The notes beneath the pieces are model-generated. The model ran no database searches. It saw nothing but the letters and a program-made list of their open reading frames with translations, and had not been told where the DNA came from. The position numbers were made by a program, and so were the translations under genes. Source: Spirodela intermedia (Eukaryota; Streptophyta; Magnoliopsida; Alismatales; Araceae). From it: 64,000 nucleotides of DNA. The stretch lies in assembly GCA_902729315.2 (NCBI GenBank), contig LR746267.1:6016424-6080423 (forward strand). Reading direction: 5' to 3'. Below are positions 33,864 to 43,079 of the stretch, piece by piece; positions within the stretch are counted from its first letter, which is position 1, and each line of letters opens with the position of its first letter.

Positions 33864-35480
33864 ACATTGTGCTTTCTTTTTTCTCTGCTTAGTGGTTGGT
33901 GCCCGTAAAATGTAAAGTGGTTGCTGCTCAGTTTCTCTTCATTCTGCTTATCATGTGCCTCCTTTAATAGGTCAGGTCCTACCCTTCTACAAGCCAAAAC
34001 CTCTCCTCCCGTGTCTGCAAGTTCATCCCTCGCAACGGGCGACCACGCGTCCCCGTCCTTTTCGGTGAATTCAGCGGACCGCCACTACTCGATGACACTT
34101 TCTTCTTTTGAGATGAAAACTAGGGAGAACTGACCTGTGATCATCGAGCTTCAATACGAAAATATTCTCGTTGAGCAATGCATTCAACAGTGAACAATCC
34201 ATTATCAACGATAATGTCTCGCCAGCTAGAAAAATCTGCTCATGTTATGGCATGATCATCGGAATTACTGTCCACATTCATAATTAGATGTCTAATATAG
34301 TTTAAATTATGACGCAGTCGCTATCAGTGATTTGGTACAATAAATCAGGGGCTCTTATCTTAAATTTCATGAGATATCAATACCCGCAATGCATGATATA
34401 TTCATACATAAAAATAGTAATATTCTAAAGTTTTGAATTTGTCTTTAAATCCTGTGAAAATGAGTCTTTCTACTAGGTAAGGGACTAAGTGAATGTTGGC
34501 CCCTAAGTGGCTTGATAAATAAAACGGGAAGTGCATTGGTTTCTATTTTTTATTTTATTAAGTATATTAATTAGTATTATATATATGAATTACATTATGA
34601 CGAATAGAAAATTACAAAATAAATGAGAAACAATTTGTACACGCCAGATTTTATTGTGGTTCAACTAAATTCATTTAACCTACATACAATTCCAAAAAGC
34701 CCTCCTCATTTAACCTACATTTGATTTTATTAGGATCAAGAATCACTTAACATCACCAAGCTTTGCAAGCATGTGATTACTCCACCTAGAACCCGAACCT
34801 TAGCAATCTTAGATTTTTTTCATTCCAAGAATACCACACTTGCCTCAGCGATCAATGTGACTGCATTCATGACATACCACAAGCGTTTTAACCAGTCACC
34901 ACAAATCAACCAAGCGATTAAAAAATAAGTTACCACAATATTGAACTATCATTTAGTGTACAATGGGTAGTTGAAGGACTTGAGAGCTTTTGGGTTGAGG
35001 CAAGAAGTGATTGAAATTCCAAATGACGTACACAACTGTTTTGAATTGATCTAATTTTTCCCTTGGATCTTTTAGACTTGTGAAGAGGTGACAAAGAAAA
35101 GGAATGTCCTTTGAAGTGGCCGTTGCCATCTAAAAATCATTTATTTTGTCATTACCCTAATTCATGCAAAATACCCACTTCTATGTTTAGACTAGACCTT
35201 ATGGGCCCTTATAACTCTAATAATTGACTTGGGTAGGCCATAGTAGGCCACACGGAAGTTCAGAAAAGTGTAGAAAAATCCTAATTATTCAAATAATTTG
35301 AATGTTGATGCATGGTTCTTAGATTTGGATTCCTCTTCAGTTCAACTTCCCATTGGCTGGTAAATATCTATATATGTGACATATTTCATTAAATAAAAAT
35401 CACATTAGGTTTAGTATGTTTTTCCCTTAGGTGAAAATATTACTTCAATAATCTTGGAAAATAAATAAAAAATCAATTAT
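33864..35480. repeat. Direct duplication, copy 1 (3' flank of UGT fragment D)
   Basis: Collinear with 35814-37215. Shared blocks include TATCATGTGCCTCCTTTAA, GTTGAGCAATGCATT, ATGGCATGATCATC, the tract near 34640-34760 (ATTTAACCTACAT, TTTTATTAGGATCAAGAATCA), the AAGCGTTTTAACCAGT tract and CTTAGGTGAAAATATTA. Divergence is moderate, with indels. No coding function seen. Confidence 0.85.
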
Positions 35481-35813
35481 TTTAGTTACTTTTAGATAAA
35501 AATTTATTTCAATTTCACTCTTCATTCAAATTTTCTATTGTTATCTTCAAAAAACCTATTTTTCTTACCTTCAAGGAATGAGTATTTTGTGCTTTCTAGA
35601 TTCAAAGCTAGATTTTCTATTTGTCATCAACTTCTATTGCGTCATGTATGCCTTTCACATCTTCACCATAGCATACTATGCCATAAAATCAAGTAATTTT
35701 TATTTCAATCCATTTATCTGTCGTAAAATTTACTTAACATAAAAGTATATTTAAAATCATAAGTTTGTGTTTATACATATTTTGATGAACATAAAATTTA
35801 TTTATTTTTAAAG

Positions 35814-37215
35814 GCATCATGTTCTTTCTTTGTCTTTATGCTGCTGCTCATTTTCTCTTCATGCGGCGTATCATGTGCCTCCTTTAAAGGGGTCAGGCCC
35901 AACCCTTCTAGAAGCCTGCCTCTCCGAAACCCCTCCTGTGTCTGCTGGTTCATCCCTCACAATGGGTGATAACAATGTTTTTTGTTGAGATGACAACTAG
36001 GGAGAACTTACTTGTATTCGTTGAGCTTCAATATGAAAACAGTTATGTTGAGCAATGCATTAGACAGTAAACAATCCATTCTCAACAATCATATGTCTCT
36101 CCAGCTAGAAATTCTGCTCCTAAATTCATGGCATGATCATCATAATTAGTATCCACATTCGTAAATCAGTGATTTGGTGCAATAAATCATGGCTCCTAAT
36201 TTTGGAATTCATGAAATATCAATACTCCCAATTTGGGCATCATGCTCTTAAATCAATTAATAAAATTATGAAATTAAAAGGAACTACATGAATAGTTATG
36301 CCAAATAGTTGCTTGTAGTGACCAGGTCCAATGTATATCCATATATAAAAAAATTAATGTTTTAAAGTTTTGAAATTGTCATAAATCTTGTGAAAACGAG
36401 TTCTCCTATTGGGTAAGGGGCTAAGTCAAAATGGAGGAATGAATTGATTTCTAATTTTTATTTGATTAAGTATATTGATTATTATTACATATATGAATTA
36501 TATTAAAATTTTATATATGAATATGAAGTAAATGGGAAAATTTTTTATTATGGTTCAACTAAATTCATTTAACCCACATCTACTTCCAAAAGATCAACCT
36601 CAATTTTTCTCTTCTGATCTTGAAATTCACTTGATTTTATTAGGATCAAGAATCATTTTATATCCTCAAGCTTTGTGAGCATGTGTTTACTCCACCTAGA
36701 ACCCTAACCCTAGTAATCCTAGATATTTTTATTTCTGGAATACCACATGTGCCCCAACAACCATTGTAACTATACTAATGACATATCACAAGTGCTTTAA
36801 TCAGTTCACATATTGCCAAAAAAAGAAAGAACAACCAGTCAACTAAAATGAGGTTACCACAATCTTGAACTAGCATTTAGCATATAATGGGTAGTTGAAG
36901 GACTTGAGAACTGTTGGCTTGAGGTAGGAAGTGATTGAGACTCCAAATAACATACACAACTACAGCGAATTGATTTGGTTTTGTGCTTCAATCTTTGAGA
37001 CTTGAGAAGAGGGGACAAAGAAGAGGAATGTCATTTGAAGTGTCCATCACCATCTAAAATTATCAATTTTCTTATTGTCCCAATTTGGGAAAAATATACA
37101 CCTCTAACTTCTATGCTTCGACTAACCGCCCCTTACAAGCCCTATTTAGCCCTTAGGTGAAAATATTAGTTCAATAATGTTGTAAATGAATAAAAAATCA
37201 ATTGGATAAATTTTA
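35814..37215. repeat. Direct duplication, copy 2
   Basis: Second copy of the block at 33864-35480, displaced by about 1.95 kb at its left end and about 1.75 kb at its right end because of indels. It lacks a complete UGT 3' end at its left edge, which suggests the duplicated unit began just past the coding region. Confidence 0.85.
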
Positions 37216-37544
37216 TTTTCTTCAGTTCTTATTCAAAGTTTTCAATTGGTTACTTACCTAGTTGTATTGATGAAAGTTTAAATATTAAGATATGCACATT
37301 GGATGATGACAGATTGACATCGTATTATTTTTTATTAGCTTTATACAAATACTCTAACATGTGTGCCCCTAATGAGAATTAAGGTAGTATGAGACATTTC
37401 ATACGGTTAAGATCACAAATTTAATCCTTATCCACCTTACTCATTCTGCTGAACTACCCTTCAATGTTTGTGTTCGTTATATATACACTTTAATCTTGTC
37501 CAATACCCTTCAATCTTATCTTATTAAATTCACTCTTCCAGGGA

Positions 37545-37722
37545 ACCCACGAGCCAACTCCTGTGGGAGCTCCACCCCGACGCCGTCGTGTCAGGGACCT
37601 CGGTATCCCTCGGCTGATGCTCCAGCCGTTCGGCGCCTTCCCCGTCGTGGTGATCGGGAGGCTGATGGAGCGCAAGCCATACGGCGGCCTCGCCGACGGG
37701 GACAACGCCCCGTTTCTCGTAA
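37545..37722 (+). pseudogene. UGT fragment E (N-terminal domain piece)
   Basis: Matches codons about 105-172 of the intact UGT: an LLWELHPDAVV-like start, then after a frame change DLGIPRLMLQPFGAFPVVVIGRLMERKPYGGLADGDNAPFLV. It is flanked by AT-rich DNA on both sides. It is the only broken copy that preserves acceptor-domain sequence. About 60 codons, not functional. Confidence 0.85.
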
Positions 37723-38527
37723 AAATCGTGAAAATATCAAGGTTATGATTTAATATGAATATTACAAAACTGTTAAATATATTTTGACATGTATTTTAAG
37801 GCACAGCCAATCGGATCACGAAAGGCCCAGCTTGGTGAAAAAGGGTCATTCAGGGTCAAACTAGATAGAAGCTTTGAGACATCAGATGAGTCGGCCCATT
37901 AACCCTGTTTTCTGCCTAATTTCTCCTGCTTACTAGTCTACTAACATAATTCTGGGTCTCTATTTTTCTTAGATTTAGATTTTCTTTGATGGAGCAAATA
38001 TTTCATCAACTGCATCGCGGACATATTTCTTTCTACTAACCTCATCAGGTTCTAGGGTCTATTGATTCAACCATGATGCAAATAGTTTTTCACCCTATAT
38101 ATCTATAGCAAGTGTTATTCCCATCACTGGTATGGCATATGACCGCTTCTTTGCCTAATAGCCCTCCTCTTTTTCCGCCGCTCATATCCTTTGTGAGATA
38201 AGTCAGCGCTGTATAGACGAAAGGTCAGCGCCTCTCTTCGGCATGGGTTAAACAGCGTCGAACGCGCAGCTGTAGGGATGAATCCAGAGGAGGATGCTCC
38301 AAGGGTGACGTCATCAGACAGATGGAACCCATACCATTCGAACAGGACAGCAGTCGCCGCCGCAAGGGTCGGTTCCCGCTCATTAATGCCAGAAAAATAT
38401 ACGAGGAAGCGGAATAAATGGGATAAAAAAATTCTTATTGAACGAGGGCGATTGAATGGAGAAAAAACTGCAAAAACAGCTTGGGTCGGATCCTATCCGG
38501 AATGGGGGAATCCGATCGTCAATCATC
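37723..38527. other. Intergenic and 3' flank of the MCTP gene
   Basis: No gene recognised. The last ~250 bases probably include the 3' UTR of the minus-strand gene; open frames there are short and lack family features. Confidence 0.4.
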
Positions 38528-41500
38528 CTAGAGGATCTGGTCGGAGAGAGAGGGCAGCCGCCGGAAGAAGGTGATCGCCGGCGACGGGAGCTCGTCCCTG
38601 AACCTGGGGTGGCGGAGGTAGTAGCATCCTCCGGTGAGGACTAGCACGCGGAATGGCACGGCGTAGAAGACCACCGCGGCCAGCAGGCACGCGCCGGCGA
38701 ACAGCGCCGTCGCGCGCGGGTCCCGCCAGCCCACCAGCGCCTCCACGCGCTCCCCCTGCGCGGCGACGTCCCCCAGCAACGCCTGCGCCCTCCCCGCGAG
38801 CGTCCTCAGTCGGTCGTACCTCGCCCTCACCTGCTGCTCCGGCCGTCCCGTCGGCATGCCGTCGAGCTCCTCGTCGAGCTCGTCTGCCCCCACCGCGTCA
38901 ATACACGACAGCCGGGGGTCCGCCCCCGCCGCCGGCCCTGCCGGCCGGCGGCGGTACCTCCAGAGCACGTACAGGAACAGGTACACGAGGGCCGTCGGGA
39001 GGAGCAGCCCTGGGCAGAGCACCACCGCCGCCATGAGCAGGTGGACGAGCACCGTGGTCGTCGGGTGGCTCCACATCCGCACGGCGTAGAGCCACCGCGC
39101 CGCGGTGGCTGCCCAGGAGAGACACGCGACGATTCGGAGCCAGTTGGCCTTGCTCCGCCGCATGCTCCACGCCTGCGCGCCGTCGTCGAGCATGTAGTGC
39201 ACCACCTCCGCGCCGAGCGGCGGCTCCGACCGCGCCAACCGTGTCGCCACCGCGCGCACGGCGGCGTGCCGAAGGAGGTCCTGCTGTGCCGGCCCCAGTG
39301 GGCGGACGTAGTGCATCCGCGGCAGCATCGGGGTGCCGTAGGCCTGGATCAGCCCCACCCAGGAGAAGCAGGTGAAGCGGATTGCTAGCTCCAGCTCCCC
39401 CATCTTCTTGGCCCCCACGCCGGGGAGGACGGCGGTCAGCGGGTAGGTCCGCACATAGACCTGGTTCGCGTCCAGCGTCGACAGCCGGATGCGTACCTTG
39501 CCGATAGGCGTGTCCTTGCCGTTACCGTTGTCGAAGACGGCAACGGTGAGGACGGTGCAGGGGTCGAACACGTCCCAGACGTACTGCTCGCTCCAGCGAG
39601 GATTGAACTGGTCGGTGATGGTGCGCGTGCGGACCCACTTCTGCCCGTACTTGAGCACCACGAAGGCGTCGGTGGAGCCGCAGGCGGCACCGGCGGCAGC
39701 GTCCTTGGGAGGAGGGGGCTTCTTTATGGGTAGGAGGTTGGCGGCGCCGCGGACGCCCACCTCCAGCATGCCCAGCGGCGGCCGCGAGGACTGCTTGGAG
39801 GCCGTCGCGCGGACGTCGCTGGTGGCGTGGGCGGCCTCGTCGAGGACGTGGTAGCCGCCCTCCAGGCAGACCTTGACGTGGATCCGGCCGGCGTAGCCGG
39901 AGGGATCGCCGGCGGCGAGGTTGAGCCATTGCGACGGCGGCTCGGAGCGGTCGTCGGAGCGGCGGTGCACACCGGAGAGGTGCACCTTGGCCTGACCCAC
40001 CGGCTGCCCTGACGCCGCCTCTTCGACGGCGACCAGCAGGAAGGGCTCGAAGGGCTCCGCCGCCACGAAGAGCAGGTCCTCGTGCCAGGACGGCCCCGCG
40101 GAGCTGCCGGAGGACGACAGCATCTTCGCCGTCCTGAACACCTGCGTGCCGAGCTGCCCCTTCACGTACAGCTCCTTCCGGTGGTCGCGGAGGTCCTGGG
40201 CCTGGATGACGGTGAGACGGAGGTACCAGAGCTTGGGGGAGAGGTAGGCCTTAGAGCGGGTGTGGGCCAGGCAGCCACCAGAGTCAGACTGCCACGCCTC
40301 ACGGAAGGCCTCGTCGGCCTGAGTGCCGATCCACGCCGCCAGCATCACGTCGTTGCCGGCGGCGCCGCCATGGCCGCCGCCGAGCTCGAGGCTGTACCAC
40401 TGCGGGGCGAGAGGGCTGTCCGGGGGGGCGCGCTTGGGGATCTCGTGGAGGTCGAAGGAGACGACGCCGAGGCAAGCGGTAGTGGTCTCGCTGGCGGCGG
40501 CGTCATCCTTCTTCTTGTCCGCCCAGACGGAGACGTCGAGGGCGGTGGAGTTGAGGCTGCCCTTGTGGAAGGCGAACACCTGGTCCCACTCGCCTTCCGC
40601 CGCCGGCCGCGTGCGGACGCTGTGGGTTCCAATGGAGACCTTGCCGTAGAGCTGACGGTCGCCGCCGGCGGAGTGCTTCGCCCTGAGCAGGCGGACGAAG
40701 AGGTACGGAACCCGGTCGACCAGGTCGTAGGAGGTCGCAGTCACGGAGCGACCCAGCTCGCCGCCCTTGGCAGCGGCGGTGCCGCCGCCGCCGCCGCCGC
40801 CGCCACGGGATGGGTTGAACTTCGCCGGCGAGGACACAGCTAGAGTGGGATCCAGCTGGAGCTGCTTCTTCTCCTTGGGTGATGGCTCCGCCGCCACCGC
40901 TGCCGCCACCTTCTCCTCCACTTTCGCCGCCGCCTGCGGCTTCGACTGCACCTTCTCCTTATCTGCCTCCTCCGCTTTTTCCTTCTTCTCCTCCGGGTCA
41001 GAAGACGTCTTCTTCTTCTCCTCCTCACTCCGCGTCTCCTGCTTCTTCACCTCCGCCTGTTTGCCCTCCGGTTCCTTCCCGTCGTTTCCTTCCGGCTTCT
41101 TCTTCTTCTCCTCCTCCTCCGACTTCTCGTCCGCCGGACTAGCGGCGGCGCCTGCCGCCGGCGGCTCAGCCGCCTTGGCGGGCTCGTCCTCGTAGCAGAT
41201 CTTGAGGCCGATCTCGCCCTTGATCTGCGAGAAGACGCTGCGCTTCTCCAGCGGGTAGTAGACCAGCGACTCAGCGCCGGCCTTGGGGAAGACGGAGCCG
41301 GAGATTCTGACCCTGCCGAGGAAGGTCCCCCGCCGCTGCCCGCCGCCGCCGCCGCCCTTGTTCTTGTCGTCGTGGTAGACGTTCACCTCCAGAGTCTCCG
41401 AGGCCATGGCGCCCGGTTCGAGGACCAGGAACTCCAGTCGCTCATCCCACTGCGGGTTGAGGTCGCGAGGCCGAGTCTTCGTCCGCCGGCGCTGCCCGTC

Positions 41501-41632
41501 GAAGTCCACGATGGCGTAGGAGCTGGCCGTGCCCTGCCCGTCCTTGGGCATCAGATTCCTCGCGTTGCAGACCTCCACCGTCAGTTTCCTGCTGACCGGT
41601 GCGGCCGCCGCCTCTCCGCCTCCCACCGCCAT
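38528..41632 (-). CDS. Multiple C2 domain and transmembrane region protein (MCTP, QUIRKY-like)
   Basis: An intronless 1034-aa frame. The ATG at 41632 (MAVGGGEAAAA) is the first in-frame ATG; the frame continues upstream only through non-ATG codons and a poly-Ser stretch. Domains in order: C2A (about 15-125, KLTVEVCNARNLMPKDGQG); a charged low-complexity linker rich in E/K and then a Gly run (about 150-290); C2B (about 305-430); C2C (about 470-600, LRLTVIQAQDLRDH); C2D (about 650-770, GMLEVGVRGAANLLPIK); and the C-terminal PRT_C region (about 860-1034) with two hydrophobic segments and the family's typical end PAITFFRRLPSLSD. Plant MCTPs anchor at ER-plasma membrane contacts and plasmodesmata; the N-terminal C2 and long linker resemble QUIRKY/MCTP15-type proteins, which act with receptor kinases in organ shape. 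Four C2 domains and ~1030 aa fit the family. Very GC-rich compared with its flanks. Confidence 0.92.
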   Translation of the reverse strand: MAVGGGEAAAAPVSRKLTVEVCNARNLMPKDGQGTASSYAIVDFDGQRRRTKTRPRDLNPQWDERLEFLVLEPGAMASETLEVNVYHDDKNKGGGGGGQRRGTFLGRVRISGSVFPKAGAESLVYYPLEKRSVFSQIKGEIGLKICYEDEPAKAAEPPAAGAAASPADEKSEEEEKKKKPEGNDGKEPEGKQAEVKKQETRSEEEKKKTSSDPEEKKEKAEEADKEKVQSKPQAAAKVEEKVAAAVAAEPSPKEKKQLQLDPTLAVSSPAKFNPSRGGGGGGGGTAAAKGGELGRSVTATSYDLVDRVPYLFVRLLRAKHSAGGDRQLYGKVSIGTHSVRTRPAAEGEWDQVFAFHKGSLNSTALDVSVWADKKKDDAAASETTTACLGVVSFDLHEIPKRAPPDSPLAPQWYSLELGGGHGGAAGNDVMLAAWIGTQADEAFREAWQSDSGGCLAHTRSKAYLSPKLWYLRLTVIQAQDLRDHRKELYVKGQLGTQVFRTAKMLSSSGSSAGPSWHEDLLFVAAEPFEPFLLVAVEEAASGQPVGQAKVHLSGVHRRSDDRSEPPSQWLNLAAGDPSGYAGRIHVKVCLEGGYHVLDEAAHATSDVRATASKQSSRPPLGMLEVGVRGAANLLPIKKPPPPKDAAAGAACGSTDAFVVLKYGQKWVRTRTITDQFNPRWSEQYVWDVFDPCTVLTVAVFDNGNGKDTPIGKVRIRLSTLDANQVYVRTYPLTAVLPGVGAKKMGELELAIRFTCFSWVGLIQAYGTPMLPRMHYVRPLGPAQQDLLRHAAVRAVATRLARSEPPLGAEVVHYMLDDGAQAWSMRRSKANWLRIVACLSWAATAARWLYAVRMWSHPTTTVLVHLLMAAVVLCPGLLLPTALVYLFLYVLWRYRRRPAGPAAGADPRLSCIDAVGADELDEELDGMPTGRPEQQVRARYDRLRTLAGRAQALLGDVAAQGERVEALVGWRDPRATALFAGACLLAAVVFYAVPFRVLVLTGGCYYLRHPRFRDELPSPAITFFRRLPSLSDQIL

Positions 41633-41710
41633 GATCGTTCTCTCCCTTCTCCTCCCACACCCTGCTTGACCCACTGGAACAAGAGTATGTGAAGCCTTCA
41701 CACGAGGGGA

Positions 41711-41820
41711 AGATGAAGAAGAAGAGGAAGAAGAGGAAGAAGAGGAAGAAGAAGATGATTTTCCGACCCACTGGAACCAGATTCTGTGTAACAAGGGGGA
41801 GGAAGAAGAAGAAGAAGATG
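41711..41820 (+). repeat. Purine (GAAGAG) repeats in the 5' leader of the MCTP gene
   Basis: Two A/G-rich runs (about 41711-41757 and 41798-41820), mostly AAG/AGG triplets, lie just upstream of the MCTP start. On the gene's own strand they are CTT/CCT-rich, a common feature of plant 5' leaders. Read as protein they give the poly-Ser that artificially extends the frame. Confidence 0.8.
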
Positions 41821-41917
41821 GCCTGCCGAGGTCGGAGCGTTTTCTTTCCGTTGGCTGCAGAGCGCCCAGAGCGGTTTAAACAATATAAGGTGAATCTTTC
41901 GCGAACGTCTGTCGGTC

Positions 41918-42090
41918 CACGTGGCAGAACCGACGTTGAAGATCCACCGAGTGGACCCCACAGTTAAGGGCATCCAACGTAGTTTAGGGATTGCACGTGC
42001 GTGATGGCAGAGTAATCCGCTTTGGAGCGTGGGGGCAGTCACGTGCAAGGGGCCCGACTCGGACGATGTTAAAGCCAGGCAGGACACGTG
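41918..42090 (-). promoter_or_regulatory. Cluster of four G-boxes upstream of the MCTP gene
   Basis: CACGTG occurs at 41918-41923, 41994-41999, 42040-42045 and 42085-42090, i.e. four in 173 bp, 286-458 bp upstream of the MCTP ATG. Two are in the ABRE-like form CACGTGGC. bHLH and bZIP factors bind such sites. A TATA-like CTTATATTG on the minus strand near 41882-41890 lies between them and the gene. Confidence 0.6.
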
Positions 42091-42472
42091 GCGCGATCGC
42101 CTTCGCTGCCCCGCTCTGACCAGGTGAACGTTACCTCGACCGTTGCTGCGGGCATTGATTGGGATTCACTCAGAGTAGGAAATGTTAGCCCCACAAATTT
42201 CAGATTTTTTGAAATTTTCAATAAAAAATTAAAAGATTAGTGACGATGATCACGCCTCTTTTTTGGCAAGTAATTGGGCGCAGAATTTTCTTAATGGGCC
42301 TTTATATGCTCCTGGGAATGGAAACTTGGCCCACTTAGTTCCTGGGTAACGGTCGAGGTGCGGGTTTGTTTCCAAAACCGTTACTGGAAAGTTTGAAAGA
42401 GTGGACCTCGGGGCTGAGTATGTGACCGTCGGGGTTGCCCCTTGGCGGCAAAGTTGCTCCATACCTTCCCGC

Positions 42473-42480
<8 letters not shown>

Positions 42481-42524
<44 letters not shown>
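42481..42524 (+). repeat. (TC)22 microsatellite
   Basis: An uninterrupted dinucleotide run of 44 bases, preceded by a slightly imperfect CTCC stretch. Confidence 0.95.
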
Positions 42525-42528
<4 letters not shown>

Positions 42529-43079
42529 TTTCAGGGTGCCTTGTGTCTCCATAATTTAATCAACGAGGAGGTTGACTGGCGGAACCACGTCGAGATTGAG
42601 GAGGGAAAAGGATCATCAAGACGGAAATTGAATCATATTCTTATTTTCCTTAGGATATTTTTATAGTATTTTCAATGATTTCTTCTAATCTTTTCGGATT
42701 TGCGTCGAATTCTTCCCTAACCATAGGGGGAATTCTACGCATTCAGATCTCCAGGGTAACTCTCATCGATGAGTTCTGCATTCGGGTTATTGCCCAAATG
42801 TAATGTGTCCCTAACATCAGTCACATGAATGGCGTTACTGACCATCACCCGCACATAAATTCGAGAAAGCATTATCTAGTTGCTTCATGGTAAATATCTG
42901 GTGAGGATGTATTCTATACTATTCTAAATATTAATTTCATTTGTATGTTATTTTCTTCATAGATAGTTTTGTCCTCAATTTTGAATTTCGTGTTTTACTA
43001 GAACTAATCGGCTCGCTTAAAAATGGGAAGTGAAAGCAATTGACGCAAGTTAAAAGGGGCCGATTGAGAAAACCTCTTT
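42525..43079. other. Intergenic DNA, no gene seen
   Basis: No coding region or RNA gene could be supported between the microsatellite and the first large repeat unit. Confidence 0.4.

Noticed and set aside
39041-41195. Long plus-strand frames opposite the MCTP gene
   Set aside because: High GC makes stops rare; no domain or motif is seen and the minus strand explains the DNA.
41633-41794. N-terminal poly-Ser extension of the MCTP protein
   Set aside because: It has no ATG; the upstream codon is TTG. The Ser run is a CTT/CCT-rich 5' leader.
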